Assembly (NCBI RefSeq): GCF_001592935.1
Contig: NZ_LRDB01000023.1
Coordinates: 310,001 to 374,000, forward strand
Source of the DNA: Roseivirga echinicomitans
GTDB taxonomy: Bacteria; Bacteroidota; Bacteroidia; Cytophagales; Cyclobacteriaceae
Length of the DNA stretch: 64,000 nt
Reading direction: 5' to 3'
The notes beneath the pieces were generated by a model, which saw only the letters and a list, made by a program, of their open reading frames with translations, was not told the DNA's origin and made no database searches. Below are positions 18,138 to 26,640 of the stretch, one piece after another (position 1 is the stretch's first letter; every line of letters starts with the position of its first letter). The translations under genes and the position numbers were made by a program.

Positions 18138-19184
18138 ATGAAGTTATCAGCATTTAAATTCGAGCTTTCTGAAGATAAGATTGCAAAGTATCCTACCGAA
18201 AACAGAGACGAGTCAAAATTAATGGTTTTGCATCGCGATACCGGAGAGATCGAACACAAGATGTTCAAGGATATTGTAGATTATTTTGAAGAAGGTGATG
18301 TGCTGGTGAACAACGACACCAAAGTTTTCCCTGCGCGCCTTTACGGCCAGAAGGAAAAAACAGGTGCTAAAATCGAGGTTTTCTTGCTCAGAGAGCTGAA
18401 CCCAGAAATGCACCTTTGGGATGTTCTTGTTGATCCTGCTAGAAAAATAAGAGTGGGTAACAAGCTCTATTTTGGAGAAGGCGAATTGGTTGCCGAAGTA
18501 ATCGACAACACTACGTCAAGAGGTAGAACTATTCGTTTCCTATTTGACGGAACTGATGAAGAATTTTACAAAACCATCGACACCTTAGGTGAAACTCCGC
18601 TTCCACGTACAATCACGAGAGAAACAGAGCCAGAAGATAGAGAGCGTTTTCAAACCATTTATGCTAAGAACATAGGTGCCGTAGCAGCTCCAGTAGCTGG
18701 CTTGCACTTCACTAAGCAGGTAATGAAGCGCATGGAGATTAAAGGTATAGACATCGTTTCTGTAACACTTCATATCGGTTTAGGTACTTTCCGTCAAGTA
18801 GATGTAGAAGACCTGACCAAACACAAAATGGATTCTGAAAACTACGCCATTATTCAATCTACTGCCGATGCAGTGAATAAAGCCTTAGACAATAAGAAAA
18901 GAGTATGTTCAGTTGGAACAACTTCAATGCGTGCTTTGGAATCGTCTGTTTCTGCTGGTGGCCGTTTAAAAGCCAACGAAGCTTGGACTGACAAATTCAT
19001 TTTCCCTGAATATGAATTCAAAATCTGTAACGCTTTGATTACAAACTTCCATTTGCCAGAATCTACTTTGTTAATGCAAGCAGCCGCTTTTGCTGGTTAT
19101 GATAAAATAATGAATGCTTATAAAGTAGCTCAAAAAGAAGGATACAGATTCTTCAGCTATGGCGATGCCATGTTGATTATCTAA
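18138..19184 (+). CDS. queA: tRNA preQ1(34) S-adenosylmethionine ribosyltransferase-isomerase
   Basis: A 348-residue QueA of standard length. It transfers and rearranges the ribosyl group of SAM onto 7-aminomethyl-7-deazaguanine in the tRNA wobble position, giving epoxyqueuosine. Landmarks are [50 protein letters not shown] and [16 protein letters not shown]. It is monocistronic here, with its own promoter and a following hairpin. Confidence 0.97.
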   Translation: MKLSAFKFELSEDKIAKYPTENRDESKLMVLHRDTGEIEHKMFKDIVDYFEEGDVLVNNDTKVFPARLYGQKEKTGAKIEVFLLRELNPEMHLWDVLVDPARKIRVGNKLYFGEGELVAEVIDNTTSRGRTIRFLFDGTDEEFYKTIDTLGETPLPRTITRETEPEDRERFQTIYAKNIGAVAAPVAGLHFTKQVMKRMEIKGIDIVSVTLHIGLGTFRQVDVEDLTKHKMDSENYAIIQSTADAVNKALDNKKRVCSVGTTSMRALESSVSAGGRLKANEAWTDKFIFPEYEFKICNALITNFHLPESTLLMQAAAFAGYDKIMNAYKVAQKEGYRFFSYGDAMLII

Positions 19185-19221
19185 TGTGTAGAAATTAGAG
19201 TTTAGATAATAGACTTTAGAC

Positions 19222-19259
19222 AAAGGCCTTCTCTGGTATTATACTGGGGAAGGCTTTTC
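19222..19259 (+). terminator. Imperfect terminator hairpin after queA
   Basis: AAAGGCCTTC (19222-19231) pairs imperfectly with GAAGGCTTTT (19249-19258) around a central segment, ending in T residues. It lies between convergent queA and the small membrane-protein gene. Confidence 0.55.
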
Positions 19260-19264
19260 TGTTA

Positions 19265-19573
19265 TTAGAAGAGCTTGTCGACTTCGGCTTGCTTTTTTTC
19301 AAAGGCGTCCAACTCAACTTTGTATTTCTTGAGTAGGTAATTGGTTCTGGCAAAGCGAACCACTGTCATAAGAAAAGCCACAACTGCTCCCCTAGCCATA
19401 ACCTTCAACAAATCGTTACTCGTGTGCCCTTCCATAGTAAATCCATAAGTGGCAAATTCTATAAACGCCAATATAAACGCAAACACAATGGTGAACATCG
19501 CCAATTGCAAAGGCCATTTGCTCTTTTGGCTTTTCTCTAAAAGTAATTGTCGAAGTTTTTTATCTGTAATCAT
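19265..19573 (-). CDS. Small two-helix membrane protein
   Basis: A 102-residue protein from ATG 19573 (GTG 19579 adds two residues). It has two membrane helices (about residues 22-44 and 60-78) and a charged, probably coiled C-terminus (KYKVELDAFEKKQAEVDKL). No family was recognised. It is divergent from ispD, with 94 bp between the starts. Confidence 0.65.
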   Translation of the reverse strand: MITDKKLRQLLLEKSQKSKWPLQLAMFTIVFAFILAFIEFATYGFTMEGHTSNDLLKVMARGAVVAFLMTVVRFARTNYLLKKYKVELDAFEKKQAEVDKLF

Positions 19574-19667
19574 ATTCACTAAATTCTGCCCTTGAATAAA
19601 CCCATTGATACAGAGATAAACATTTCTGAGGTAATGAGCAATTAATTCGTTTTCGTAAATTTAGAAT

Positions 19668-20333
19668 ATGCAAAAATACGCCATCATAGTAGCTGGAGGG
19701 AGTGGTACCCGAATGAAGTCTGATATTCCTAAGCAGTTTATTGAAATTGGCGGCAAGCCCATTCTGATGCATACCATAGAAGCATACGTTTCGGCCTTTG
19801 CAAGTTTAAAGCTGATTTTAGTCCTGCCCGAAATTCAAGTTCCCTTTTGGAGAGGGCTTTGTGAAAAGCATAAATTTACCATCAAGCACCAAATCGTCAA
19901 TGGTGGCAATAGCCGTTTTCAATCAGTAAAAAATGGACTCAACGCGATTCATGGCAATGGCTTGGTAGCGATTCATGATGGAGTCCGCCCTTTTGTTTCC
20001 ACCGAAATCATTAAAGAATCTTTTAAAGTAGCCGCAGAAAAAGGAAATGCAGTAACCAGTGTTCTGCTAAAAGACTCCATTCGATTTATAGAGGGCGACA
20101 ACAACAAAGTGGTTGACAGAAACCAATACCAACTCATTCAAACCCCTCAAACTTTTCAAATCGAACTCATTAAAAAGGCCTTTGAAGTAAAAGAAGACCA
20201 TGCATTTACCGATGACGCCTCAGTATTAGAGCGCATGGGTGAAAAAATTAATTTGATTGAGGGAGACTACAAGAACATCAAAATCACTACCGCAGAAGAT
20301 TTAATTATGGCAAACGCCATTCTGAACGGATAA
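19668..20333 (+). CDS. ispD: 2-C-methyl-D-erythritol 4-phosphate cytidylyltransferase
   Basis: A 221-residue enzyme of the non-mevalonate isoprenoid pathway that joins CTP to methylerythritol phosphate. The nucleotide-binding VAGGSGTRMKSDIPKQFI with its Arg and Lys, VAIHDGVRPFVS, and the metal-side DDASVLER and EGDYKNIKITTAEDL motifs are all present. A TAAATTTA element (19656-19663) just before the ATG is one base from the -7 consensus, which would make the leader very short. Confidence 0.95.
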   Translation: MQKYAIIVAGGSGTRMKSDIPKQFIEIGGKPILMHTIEAYVSAFASLKLILVLPEIQVPFWRGLCEKHKFTIKHQIVNGGNSRFQSVKNGLNAIHGNGLVAIHDGVRPFVSTEIIKESFKVAAEKGNAVTSVLLKDSIRFIEGDNNKVVDRNQYQLIQTPQTFQIELIKKAFEVKEDHAFTDDASVLERMGEKINLIEGDYKNIKITTAEDLIMANAILNG

Positions 20334-20387
20334 CATTCAGTTGAAATGGTGTAGAAAATCATTAACTTATTGGCTTAATTTTTTGAT

Positions 20388-21164
20388 GTGAAGCACTCCA
20401 AACTAACACTACTACTGGCCATTATTTTCATTAGCTCTTCTTGCCAAAAGGAAGACGAATGGATCGAATTATTTAACGGCAAGGACTTAGCAGGCTGGAC
20501 ACCCAAAATCCGAGGCTATGAGGCTGGTGACAATTTCGGAAATACTTTTAGGGTAGAAGACGGAATGATCACCGTAGGCTATGACGAATATGACACCTTC
20601 AACAACCGTTTTGGCATACTCATTTATGAGAAACCCTTTTCAGAATATTTATTACACATTGAATACCGATTTATTGGCGAGCAAGCCAATGGCGGAGAAG
20701 GTTGGGCTACAAGAAATAGTGGAGTTATGCTTCATTCTCAATCTGCTGAAAGTATGGGCCTCAATCAGGATTTCCCGATTTCTCTAGAAGCCCAGTTTTT
20801 AGGTGGCTTAGGCAACGGCCCTCGTCCAACCGGCAACCTTTGTACCCCCGGTACTCATGTAGAAATGGACGGCAAGCTGATTGCACAACATTGCCAGACC
20901 ATTGAAGGACCTACGTTCGATGGCGACCAATGGGTTAGCATTGATTTGTTGGTGATGGGCGATGAATACATTGCGCATATTGTGGAAGGCGACACCGTGA
21001 TTCATTACTCCAAACCTGTTGTGGGCGATGGAATGGTTTCTGGCTTTAAACCAGAAGTGAAAGTAAATGGCACTCCACTGACCAAGGGTTACATCGGGCT
21101 TCAAAGCGAAAGTCACCCGATTCAATTCAGGAAAGTGCTCATCAAAGATTTATCGAAAGATTAA
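20388..21164 (+). CDS. DUF1080 lipoprotein (3-keto-glycoside hydrolase/lyase family)
   Basis: A 258-residue lipoprotein with signal peptide and lipobox (ISSSC, lipidated Cys near residue 19), from GTG 20388; the ATG two bases earlier runs into a stop. The mature part is a DUF1080/PF06439 jelly-roll: EWIELFNGKDLAGWTPK, a middle GEGWATRNSGVMLHSQ and a closing GYIGLQSESHPIQFRKVLIKDL. Family members cleave 3-keto-glycosides after oxidation at C3. First gene of a run that includes a transporter, an oxidoreductase, an isomerase and a second DUF1080 gene. The exact sugar is unknown. Confidence 0.88.
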   Translation: MKHSKLTLLLAIIFISSSCQKEDEWIELFNGKDLAGWTPKIRGYEAGDNFGNTFRVEDGMITVGYDEYDTFNNRFGILIYEKPFSEYLLHIEYRFIGEQANGGEGWATRNSGVMLHSQSAESMGLNQDFPISLEAQFLGGLGNGPRPTGNLCTPGTHVEMDGKLIAQHCQTIEGPTFDGDQWVSIDLLVMGDEYIAHIVEGDTVIHYSKPVVGDGMVSGFKPEVKVNGTPLTKGYIGLQSESHPIQFRKVLIKDLSKD

Positions 21165-21196
21165 TACCTTGTACTACTCAATCTAATATACTGACT

Positions 21197-22435
21197 ATGA
21201 ATGCAACCAATTCTGGCATCACCACGCGCCTCAGCATAATGATGTTTCTACAATTTTTTATCTGGGGTGGCTGGTTTGTTACCCTTGGCACTTTTTTAGG
21301 CAATAACATTAATGCCACAGATGGTCAAATTGCCCAAGCTTTTTCAACTCAATCTTGGGGAGCAATCATTGCCCCCTTCATCATTGGCTTAATTGCCGAT
21401 CGTTATTTTAACGCTGAAAAAATTCTTGGTATTCTGCATCTTGCCGGAGCCGTATTAATGTATTTAATGGCAGAAACCACCGAATTCGAGGTTTTCTACC
21501 CTTATGTACTCGGTTACATGGTCTTATATATGCCCACATTGGCTTTAGTGAATTCAGTGGCATTCAGAACCATGAGTGACCCTTCAAAGCAATTTTCAAG
21601 AATTAGAGTTTGGGGAACAATTGGGTGGATTCTAGCGGGTCTAGTAATCAGCTTTATTTTCTCGTGGGACTCACAAGAGTCTATTGCTTCGGGTATGCTG
21701 AAAAACACTTTCCTAATGACCGCAATTGCATCGGCAATTTTAGGATTCTTTAGTTTCACTTTACCTAAAACCCCTCCAAGTGTAGTAAAAGGAGAGAAAA
21801 TAACTCTTAAAGAAATATTAGGACTAGATGCACTCAAGCTTTTAACGAATAAAAACTTTGCTGTATTCTTCTTTTCATCTGTGCTTATCTGCATCCCACT
21901 GGCCTTCTACTATCAAAACGCCAACCCATTTTTGGCTGAGATTGGAGTAAGTAATCCAACGGGAAAAATGACCATCGGACAAATCTCAGAAGTGTTGTTT
22001 ATGCTCCTGCTTCCTATTTTTCTTAAGAAATACGGTATCAAAAAAACCCTCCTTTTCGGAATGTTAGCCTGGGCACTCCGCTATGTGCTGTTTGCTTTTG
22101 GTAACTCGGACGAACTCGTTGTGATGCTGATTACTGGAATTGCATTACATGGTATTTGCTACGACTTCTTCTTTGTTTCGGGGCAGATTTATACCGATTC
22201 AAAAGCAGGTGAGAAATTCAAGAGTTCTGCACAAGGCCTAATTACCTTGGCCACTTATGGTGTTGGTATGTTAATCGGCTTTTGGGTGGCTGGTCAAATC
22301 TCTGAATTCTATACCGTTGGTGATGTTCATGAGTGGAAGAATATCTGGTTATTACCAGCAGGGTTCGCAGTATTGGTATTCTTAATTTTTGCAGCCACTT
22401 TTAAAAACGAAGAAATACACTACGAAGAAAAATGA
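21197..22435 (+). CDS. Nucleoside:H+ symporter-like MFS transporter
   Basis: A 412-residue protein with about 12 membrane helices, related to the NupG/XapB branch (Nuc_H_symport). Landmarks are FLQFFIWGGWFVTLGTFL at the N-terminus, PYVLGYMVLYMPTLALVNS, and FSRIRVWGTIGWI, which is conserved in this family. In DUF1080 clusters such transporters more likely carry a sugar or keto-sugar than a nucleoside; that is inference from context. The stop overlaps the next start by 4 bp (ATGA). Confidence 0.87.
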   Translation: MNATNSGITTRLSIMMFLQFFIWGGWFVTLGTFLGNNINATDGQIAQAFSTQSWGAIIAPFIIGLIADRYFNAEKILGILHLAGAVLMYLMAETTEFEVFYPYVLGYMVLYMPTLALVNSVAFRTMSDPSKQFSRIRVWGTIGWILAGLVISFIFSWDSQESIASGMLKNTFLMTAIASAILGFFSFTLPKTPPSVVKGEKITLKEILGLDALKLLTNKNFAVFFFSSVLICIPLAFYYQNANPFLAEIGVSNPTGKMTIGQISEVLFMLLLPIFLKKYGIKKTLLFGMLAWALRYVLFAFGNSDELVVMLITGIALHGICYDFFFVSGQIYTDSKAGEKFKSSAQGLITLATYGVGMLIGFWVAGQISEFYTVGDVHEWKNIWLLPAGFAVLVFLIFAATFKNEEIHYEEK

Positions 22436-23589
22436 GTCAAAACAAAATTAAGCTAGGGATGATTGGGGGCGGTAGTAGCTCCTTTATTGGGGTAGTACAC
22501 CGAATTGCCGCCTATATGGGTGAGAAGTACACCCTAGTCGGTGGCGCTTTCGATACTGACCATCAGAAAGCACTTGATTTCGCGAATACACTAGACCTCG
22601 ATCTTTCTAGAACCTATGCGACCATTGATGCTTTTATAGCAGGTGAAAATAACTTACCAAAGTCGGAGAGAATTGAAGTGGTTGTGATTGTCACACCCAA
22701 CTTCCTTCACTACACCATGGCCAAGCAATTAATTGAAGCGGGCTTTCATGTAATTTGTGAAAAGCCAGTTACCAACACTACTGCTGAAGCCATAGAGTTA
22801 GAGCAATTAGTAACCAAACATAAAGTAGTTTTTGCCTTAACACATACTTATACGGGCTACCCCATGGTACGCCAAATGAAAACCATGATTGCTGAAGGCA
22901 TGATTGGCGACATTCAAAAAGTAGATGCGCAATATTACCAAGGTTGGATTAACCCAATCATTCACGACAAGGAAAAGCGTAAAAGCGTTTGGCGATTAGA
23001 TCCCGAAAAAGCAGGACAAAGCTGTTGTATGGGTGATATTGGAGTGCATGCATTTAACATGATTGAGTACACCACAGGTTTAAAAACCACCAAAGTACTC
23101 TCAGACTTGAGCACGCTATACGATGACAACGCATTAGACATTGATGGAACGGCTTTATTGCGTTTTGAAAATGGAATTCGAGGTATTGTTAGGGCTAGTC
23201 AAATTGCTACGGGGGAAGAAAACAATCTCAAAATTGCGGTTTATGGTAGAACAGGAGCGCTGAAATGGGAACAAGAAAATCCGAACTTCCTTTATTTTTT
23301 ACAAGAGGATACGCCCGTTCAGGTTTTTAAACCGGGCCATGTTTATAATAGTGATTTCGCTAAAGAAAGCACAAAAATGGCACCTGGCCATCCAGAAGGG
23401 ATTTTTGATTCTATGGCCAATATTTACAACGGAGCGGCCAAAGCCATTCGGGGTGAAGAATACAGGAAAGGCGCCTTTCCTACCATTCATGATGGGGTAA
23501 GAGGAATGAAATTTATTGAAGCGGTTTTGGAATCTACCCAAAACGGAAACAGTTGGATAGAAATAGTGGATGAGCATGAAGACAATTAA
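22432..23589 (+). CDS. Gfo/Idh/MocA-family oxidoreductase
   Basis: A 385-residue NAD(P)-dependent sugar dehydrogenase. It has a Rossmann fold at the N-terminus (IKLGMIGGGSSSFIG), the EKP motif CEKPVTN that positions the catalytic lysine, and GDIGVHAFNMIEY with the conserved histidine. Family members oxidise or reduce sugar hydroxyls, often at C3, and in DUF1080 clusters act on 3-keto-sugars. It is coupled to both neighbours: 4-bp overlap upstream and 20 bp downstream. Confidence 0.92.
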   Translation: MSQNKIKLGMIGGGSSSFIGVVHRIAAYMGEKYTLVGGAFDTDHQKALDFANTLDLDLSRTYATIDAFIAGENNLPKSERIEVVVIVTPNFLHYTMAKQLIEAGFHVICEKPVTNTTAEAIELEQLVTKHKVVFALTHTYTGYPMVRQMKTMIAEGMIGDIQKVDAQYYQGWINPIIHDKEKRKSVWRLDPEKAGQSCCMGDIGVHAFNMIEYTTGLKTTKVLSDLSTLYDDNALDIDGTALLRFENGIRGIVRASQIATGEENNLKIAVYGRTGALKWEQENPNFLYFLQEDTPVQVFKPGHVYNSDFAKESTKMAPGHPEGIFDSMANIYNGAAKAIRGEEYRKGAFPTIHDGVRGMKFIEAVLESTQNGNSWIEIVDEHEDN

Positions 23590-24625
23590 AGGACCAGCCA
23601 TTTTTTTGGCACAATTTGCAGACGATAAAGCCCCTTTCAATTCTTTAGATAGTATTGCGAAATGGGCTAGTGATTTGGGTTATAAAGCCGTGCAAATCCC
23701 TACTTGGGATTCCCGCCTGATTGACCTAGACAAAGCTGCCGAAAGTAAAACTTATTGTGATGAGTTGAAAGGTACTTTGGCCAATCATGGTTTAGAAGTC
23801 AGTGAACTTTCTACCCACCTGCAAGGACAACTAGTAGCAGTTCACCCTGCTTATGAAGAACTTTTTAAAGGTTTTGCACCAAAAGGAATGAACGCCAAAC
23901 AGCGAAACCTTTGGGCCATAGATCAAGTAAAAAAAGCGGCTGTCGCTTCTAAGAATTTGGGATTAAAAGTTCATGCTTCGTTTTCAGGCGCATTGCTTTG
24001 GCCCTATTTCTATAATTGGCCGCAACGTCCTGCAGGCTTAATCGAAAAAGGGTTTGCTGAACTCGCCAACCGATGGCTGCCTATCCTCAATCATTTTGAT
24101 GAAAACGGAGTAGACCTTTGCTATGAAGTACATGCTGGCGAAGATCTTCACGATGGCATCAGCTTTGAAATGTTTTATGAGGCTACCGGAAAACACAACC
24201 GTGTAAAAATGCTTTACGACCCCTCCCATTTTGTGCTTCAGCAATTGGATTATCTCACTTACATCGATCACTACCATGAGTTCATTGGTATGTTCCATGT
24301 GAAGGATGCCGAGTTTAACCCAACAGGGAAATCGGGAGTATATGGCGGTTATCAAGATTGGAGAGAACGCCCAGGACGATTCCGTTCTATTGGCGATGGC
24401 CAAGTAGATTTCCAAAGCATTTTCTCAAAACTAACCCAACATGGCTATGATGGCTGGGCAGTATTAGAATGGGAATGCTGCATTAAATCGCCTGAGCAAG
24501 GTGCAAGAGAAGGTGCTCAATATATTGATCAATTCATTATTGAAGCCACAGAAAAAAACTTTGATGATTTCGCAGATTCTGGAATTAACGATGAAGAATT
24601 TAAAAAACTATTAGGCCTAGACTAA
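23570..24625 (+). CDS. Sugar phosphate isomerase/epimerase (AP endonuclease family 2 fold)
   Basis: A 351-residue TIM-barrel protein. Metal-ligand motifs appear in order: YEVHAGEDLHD, MLYDPSHF, GMFHVKDAEF and AVLEWECC. The family isomerises or epimerises keto-sugars and inositols. ATG 23570 overlaps the previous gene by 20 bp; a second ATG six bases later is also possible. It stands one base before the next start, in a tight operon with the oxidoreductase and DUF1080 genes. Confidence 0.9.
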   Translation: MSMKTIKGPAIFLAQFADDKAPFNSLDSIAKWASDLGYKAVQIPTWDSRLIDLDKAAESKTYCDELKGTLANHGLEVSELSTHLQGQLVAVHPAYEELFKGFAPKGMNAKQRNLWAIDQVKKAAVASKNLGLKVHASFSGALLWPYFYNWPQRPAGLIEKGFAELANRWLPILNHFDENGVDLCYEVHAGEDLHDGISFEMFYEATGKHNRVKMLYDPSHFVLQQLDYLTYIDHYHEFIGMFHVKDAEFNPTGKSGVYGGYQDWRERPGRFRSIGDGQVDFQSIFSKLTQHGYDGWAVLEWECCIKSPEQGAREGAQYIDQFIIEATEKNFDDFADSGINDEEFKKLLGLD

Positions 24626-24626
24626 C

Positions 24627-25433
24627 ATGAAAAGAACCCAAACCAACGCTCCTTATCCTATTTTGGCTTTTTCACAAAAATGGATTACCAAAGCATTTGT
24701 AGGAACACATGCCCTTGCAGTGATTATCTTTTTACTGACACAAATGTCGGCTTCTGCACAGATCACTAATCCAGAAGCGACAGAAGTGTGGGAACCCGTT
24801 CCTCAAAAAGTTAATCCAGCAAAAAATGGAGGTGCCCCTTCCGATGCTGTTGTACTTTTTGACGGCTCAAACCTCAATGCATGGAAATCTCGTAACGAAG
24901 ACAAACCTGCAGGCTGGAAAGTAGAAAACGGTTACATGGAAGTAGCTAGAGGTACTGGCGATATCATGACTAAAAAAACCTTTGGCGATATTCAGCTACA
25001 CATTGAGTGGAGTGCTCCAACGGAAATTGTAGGCGAAGGCCAAGGCCGAGGAAACTCAGGCGTTTTCTTACAAGAGCGCTATGAAGTGCAAATTTTAGAC
25101 AGTTATGTAAGCAAAACCTACTCGAATGGACAAGCGGGTTCTATCTACAAGCAAAGCATTCCGCTAGTCAATGCTACCGCTGCACCAGGTGAATGGAATG
25201 TTTATGACATCATCTATAAAGCTCCGCAGTTCAATAAGGATGGGATTAAAGTAGCCGATGGTTATGTAACCGTTATCCACAATGGAGTTGTCATTCAAAA
25301 CCACCAAAGACTTTTGGGCACCACAGAATACATTGGTTTCCCTAAAAATTCCGCCCATGGCGATGGCGCCATTATTCTTCAAGACCACGGAAATCCAGTA
25401 AGATTCCGAAACATTTGGTTGAGGGAGTTGTAA
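24627..25433 (+). CDS. Secreted DUF1080 protein (3-keto-glycoside hydrolase family)
   Basis: A 268-residue second DUF1080 protein in the operon. The N-terminus is long for a signal peptide (hydrophobic stretch about residues 28-45, cleavage probably at SASAQ). The mature domain has VVLFDGSNLNAWKSRNED, GRGNSGVFLQERYEVQILDS and a closing PVRFRNIWLREL. It is soluble or periplasmic, in contrast to the lipoprotein copy at 20388, so the two may act in different places or on different linkages. Confidence 0.88.
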   Translation: MKRTQTNAPYPILAFSQKWITKAFVGTHALAVIIFLLTQMSASAQITNPEATEVWEPVPQKVNPAKNGGAPSDAVVLFDGSNLNAWKSRNEDKPAGWKVENGYMEVARGTGDIMTKKTFGDIQLHIEWSAPTEIVGEGQGRGNSGVFLQERYEVQILDSYVSKTYSNGQAGSIYKQSIPLVNATAAPGEWNVYDIIYKAPQFNKDGIKVADGYVTVIHNGVVIQNHQRLLGTTEYIGFPKNSAHGDGAIILQDHGNPVRFRNIWLREL

Positions 25434-25438
25434 AAATT

Positions 25439-25466
25439 GAGGGCATCTTCGGTAGAAAATGCCCTC
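25439..25466 (+). terminator. Hairpin at the end of the DUF1080 operon
   Basis: GAGGGCAT (25439-25446) pairs exactly with ATGCCCTC (25459-25466). The stem is GC-rich but no T tract follows, so it may end transcription weakly or protect the 3' end. Confidence 0.45.
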
Positions 25467-25538
25467 TGGTTGACTGGTTGAGGATGTCCTGTCAAACACC
25501 TCGACTCCCTACTCTCACACTACTAAGAATAGTTTTCT

Positions 25539-25715
25539 TTAAAAAATTGATTTAACCAAGATTGAGACGAGAACGGTAATAAATAAAAGCAGTTCAAAAT
25601 GGGTGTTAATGATTTTTAGTATACTCCCAAACGGAAAATGTTGTCTATTTAACTCCTTTATAACCTGACGATCTCCATCTTTCTTAGTGGTAAAAATTGT
25701 ATGTGATTCTGTCAT
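25539..25715 (-). CDS. Small single-helix membrane protein
   Basis: A 58-residue frame beginning MTESHTIFTTKKDGDRQ and ending with a hydrophobic helix (about residues 40-56). Its ATG is 7 bases after the stop of the stand-alone GerE gene on the same strand, so it looks like the second gene of a two-gene unit. Nothing further can be said about its role. Short length keeps the call tentative. Confidence 0.5.
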   Translation of the reverse strand: MTESHTIFTTKKDGDRQVIKELNRQHFPFGSILKIINTHFELLLFITVLVSILVKSIF

Positions 25716-25722
25716 GATGCAA

Positions 25723-25938
25723 TTATTGAATTATCCCTGTACGAATACACCTCACAACTAAATCCGTTGTATTTCGTGCTTCTGATTTTCTTAAAATATT
25801 TTTTCTGTGAGTTTTCACTGTATCAATTGACACAAATAACTCGTCAGCAATTTCTTTTGCGCTATTCCCTTCAGCCAGAAGGTTAATGATCTCGAATTCC
25901 CTAGCCGTGAAATCCAGACGTAGTTCTAGGTGATGCAT
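25723..25938 (-). CDS. Stand-alone LuxR/GerE-type DNA-binding protein
   Basis: A 71-residue protein that is almost only a GerE helix-turn-helix: LDFTAREFEIINLLAEGNSAKEIADELFVSIDTVKTHRKNIL. No receiver or ligand domain precedes it, as in the short GerE and Spo0E-like regulators. It probably binds DNA as a dimer. It is divergent from the 26152-29034 signalling genes, whose response regulator has the same type of HTH, so cross-regulation is plausible but unproven. Confidence 0.85.
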   Translation of the reverse strand: MHHLELRLDFTAREFEIINLLAEGNSAKEIADELFVSIDTVKTHRKNILRKSEARNTTDLVVRCIRTGIIQ

Positions 25939-26151
25939 AAGTCTCTGTTTTTAGTCAAGTCAAAGTACATCAAACTACCGCCCAGTTCTCTCAAGGTTTT
26001 AGACTGAAAAAAAAACTAGTGGTTTTCCGCCAGACGAAGTTTATATTGTGATCAGGAATGGTTTTATCTTGTATCTATGACAAAGTATATGGATGCATAT
26101 TTTGTAAGAAACATTCCTTGAAGCATTCAAAATCAATCAAAACAATTCAAC

Positions 26152-26640
26152 ATGAAAGATCCAAAAACAACAAAGATCCCAATGGGCTATGAAATGGAAA
26201 CATTCATAGGTCTACCCAAGGATGTTATTACCCACATGCCTTTTATTATTTTTGCGCCCAACAGACCCGTCATTGGGAAGGAAGTTTATATTCCAATGCA
26301 CTTTCTATACATCTTCAAAAACCTGAATGTTTATAGCCAAGGCGGCTTCGAAAACGGCCATGTTTTTGACAAAATGCCACCAAATTCAACCTTAACTTTT
26401 AAATCGAACTTCAAAAAAGATGTCGGCTATTCTGTCATAAGAGCAACTTATTATTTCAATGTGAAGCTTGGAAGTAAAACACTCAAGTTCAATATGAAGA
26501 TCAGCGAGTCAGATAAAATTGAATACAATTTAGCCAACAGAGACAACAGGCTCCCACTAGCAGGCGACTCTACCTTGGCATTTATGCCTGAGTTCTTTAC
26601 TAAAGAGTGTGATACTACAATTCCACCACCGACTACTTAA
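26152..26640 (+). CDS. Hypothetical protein upstream of a histidine kinase
   Basis: A 162-residue protein of unknown family without a signal peptide. It is beta-rich, with FIGLPKDVITHMPFIIF, GKEVYIPMHFLYIF and RATYYFNVKLGSKTLKFNMKI, and ends in a proline/threonine tail. Its last base is the first base of the kinase start codon (TAATG), so the two are translationally coupled. It could be a partner or ligand-binding protein for the kinase; that is inference from position only. Confidence 0.7.
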   Translation: MKDPKTTKIPMGYEMETFIGLPKDVITHMPFIIFAPNRPVIGKEVYIPMHFLYIFKNLNVYSQGGFENGHVFDKMPPNSTLTFKSNFKKDVGYSVIRATYYFNVKLGSKTLKFNMKISESDKIEYNLANRDNRLPLAGDSTLAFMPEFFTKECDTTIPPPTT

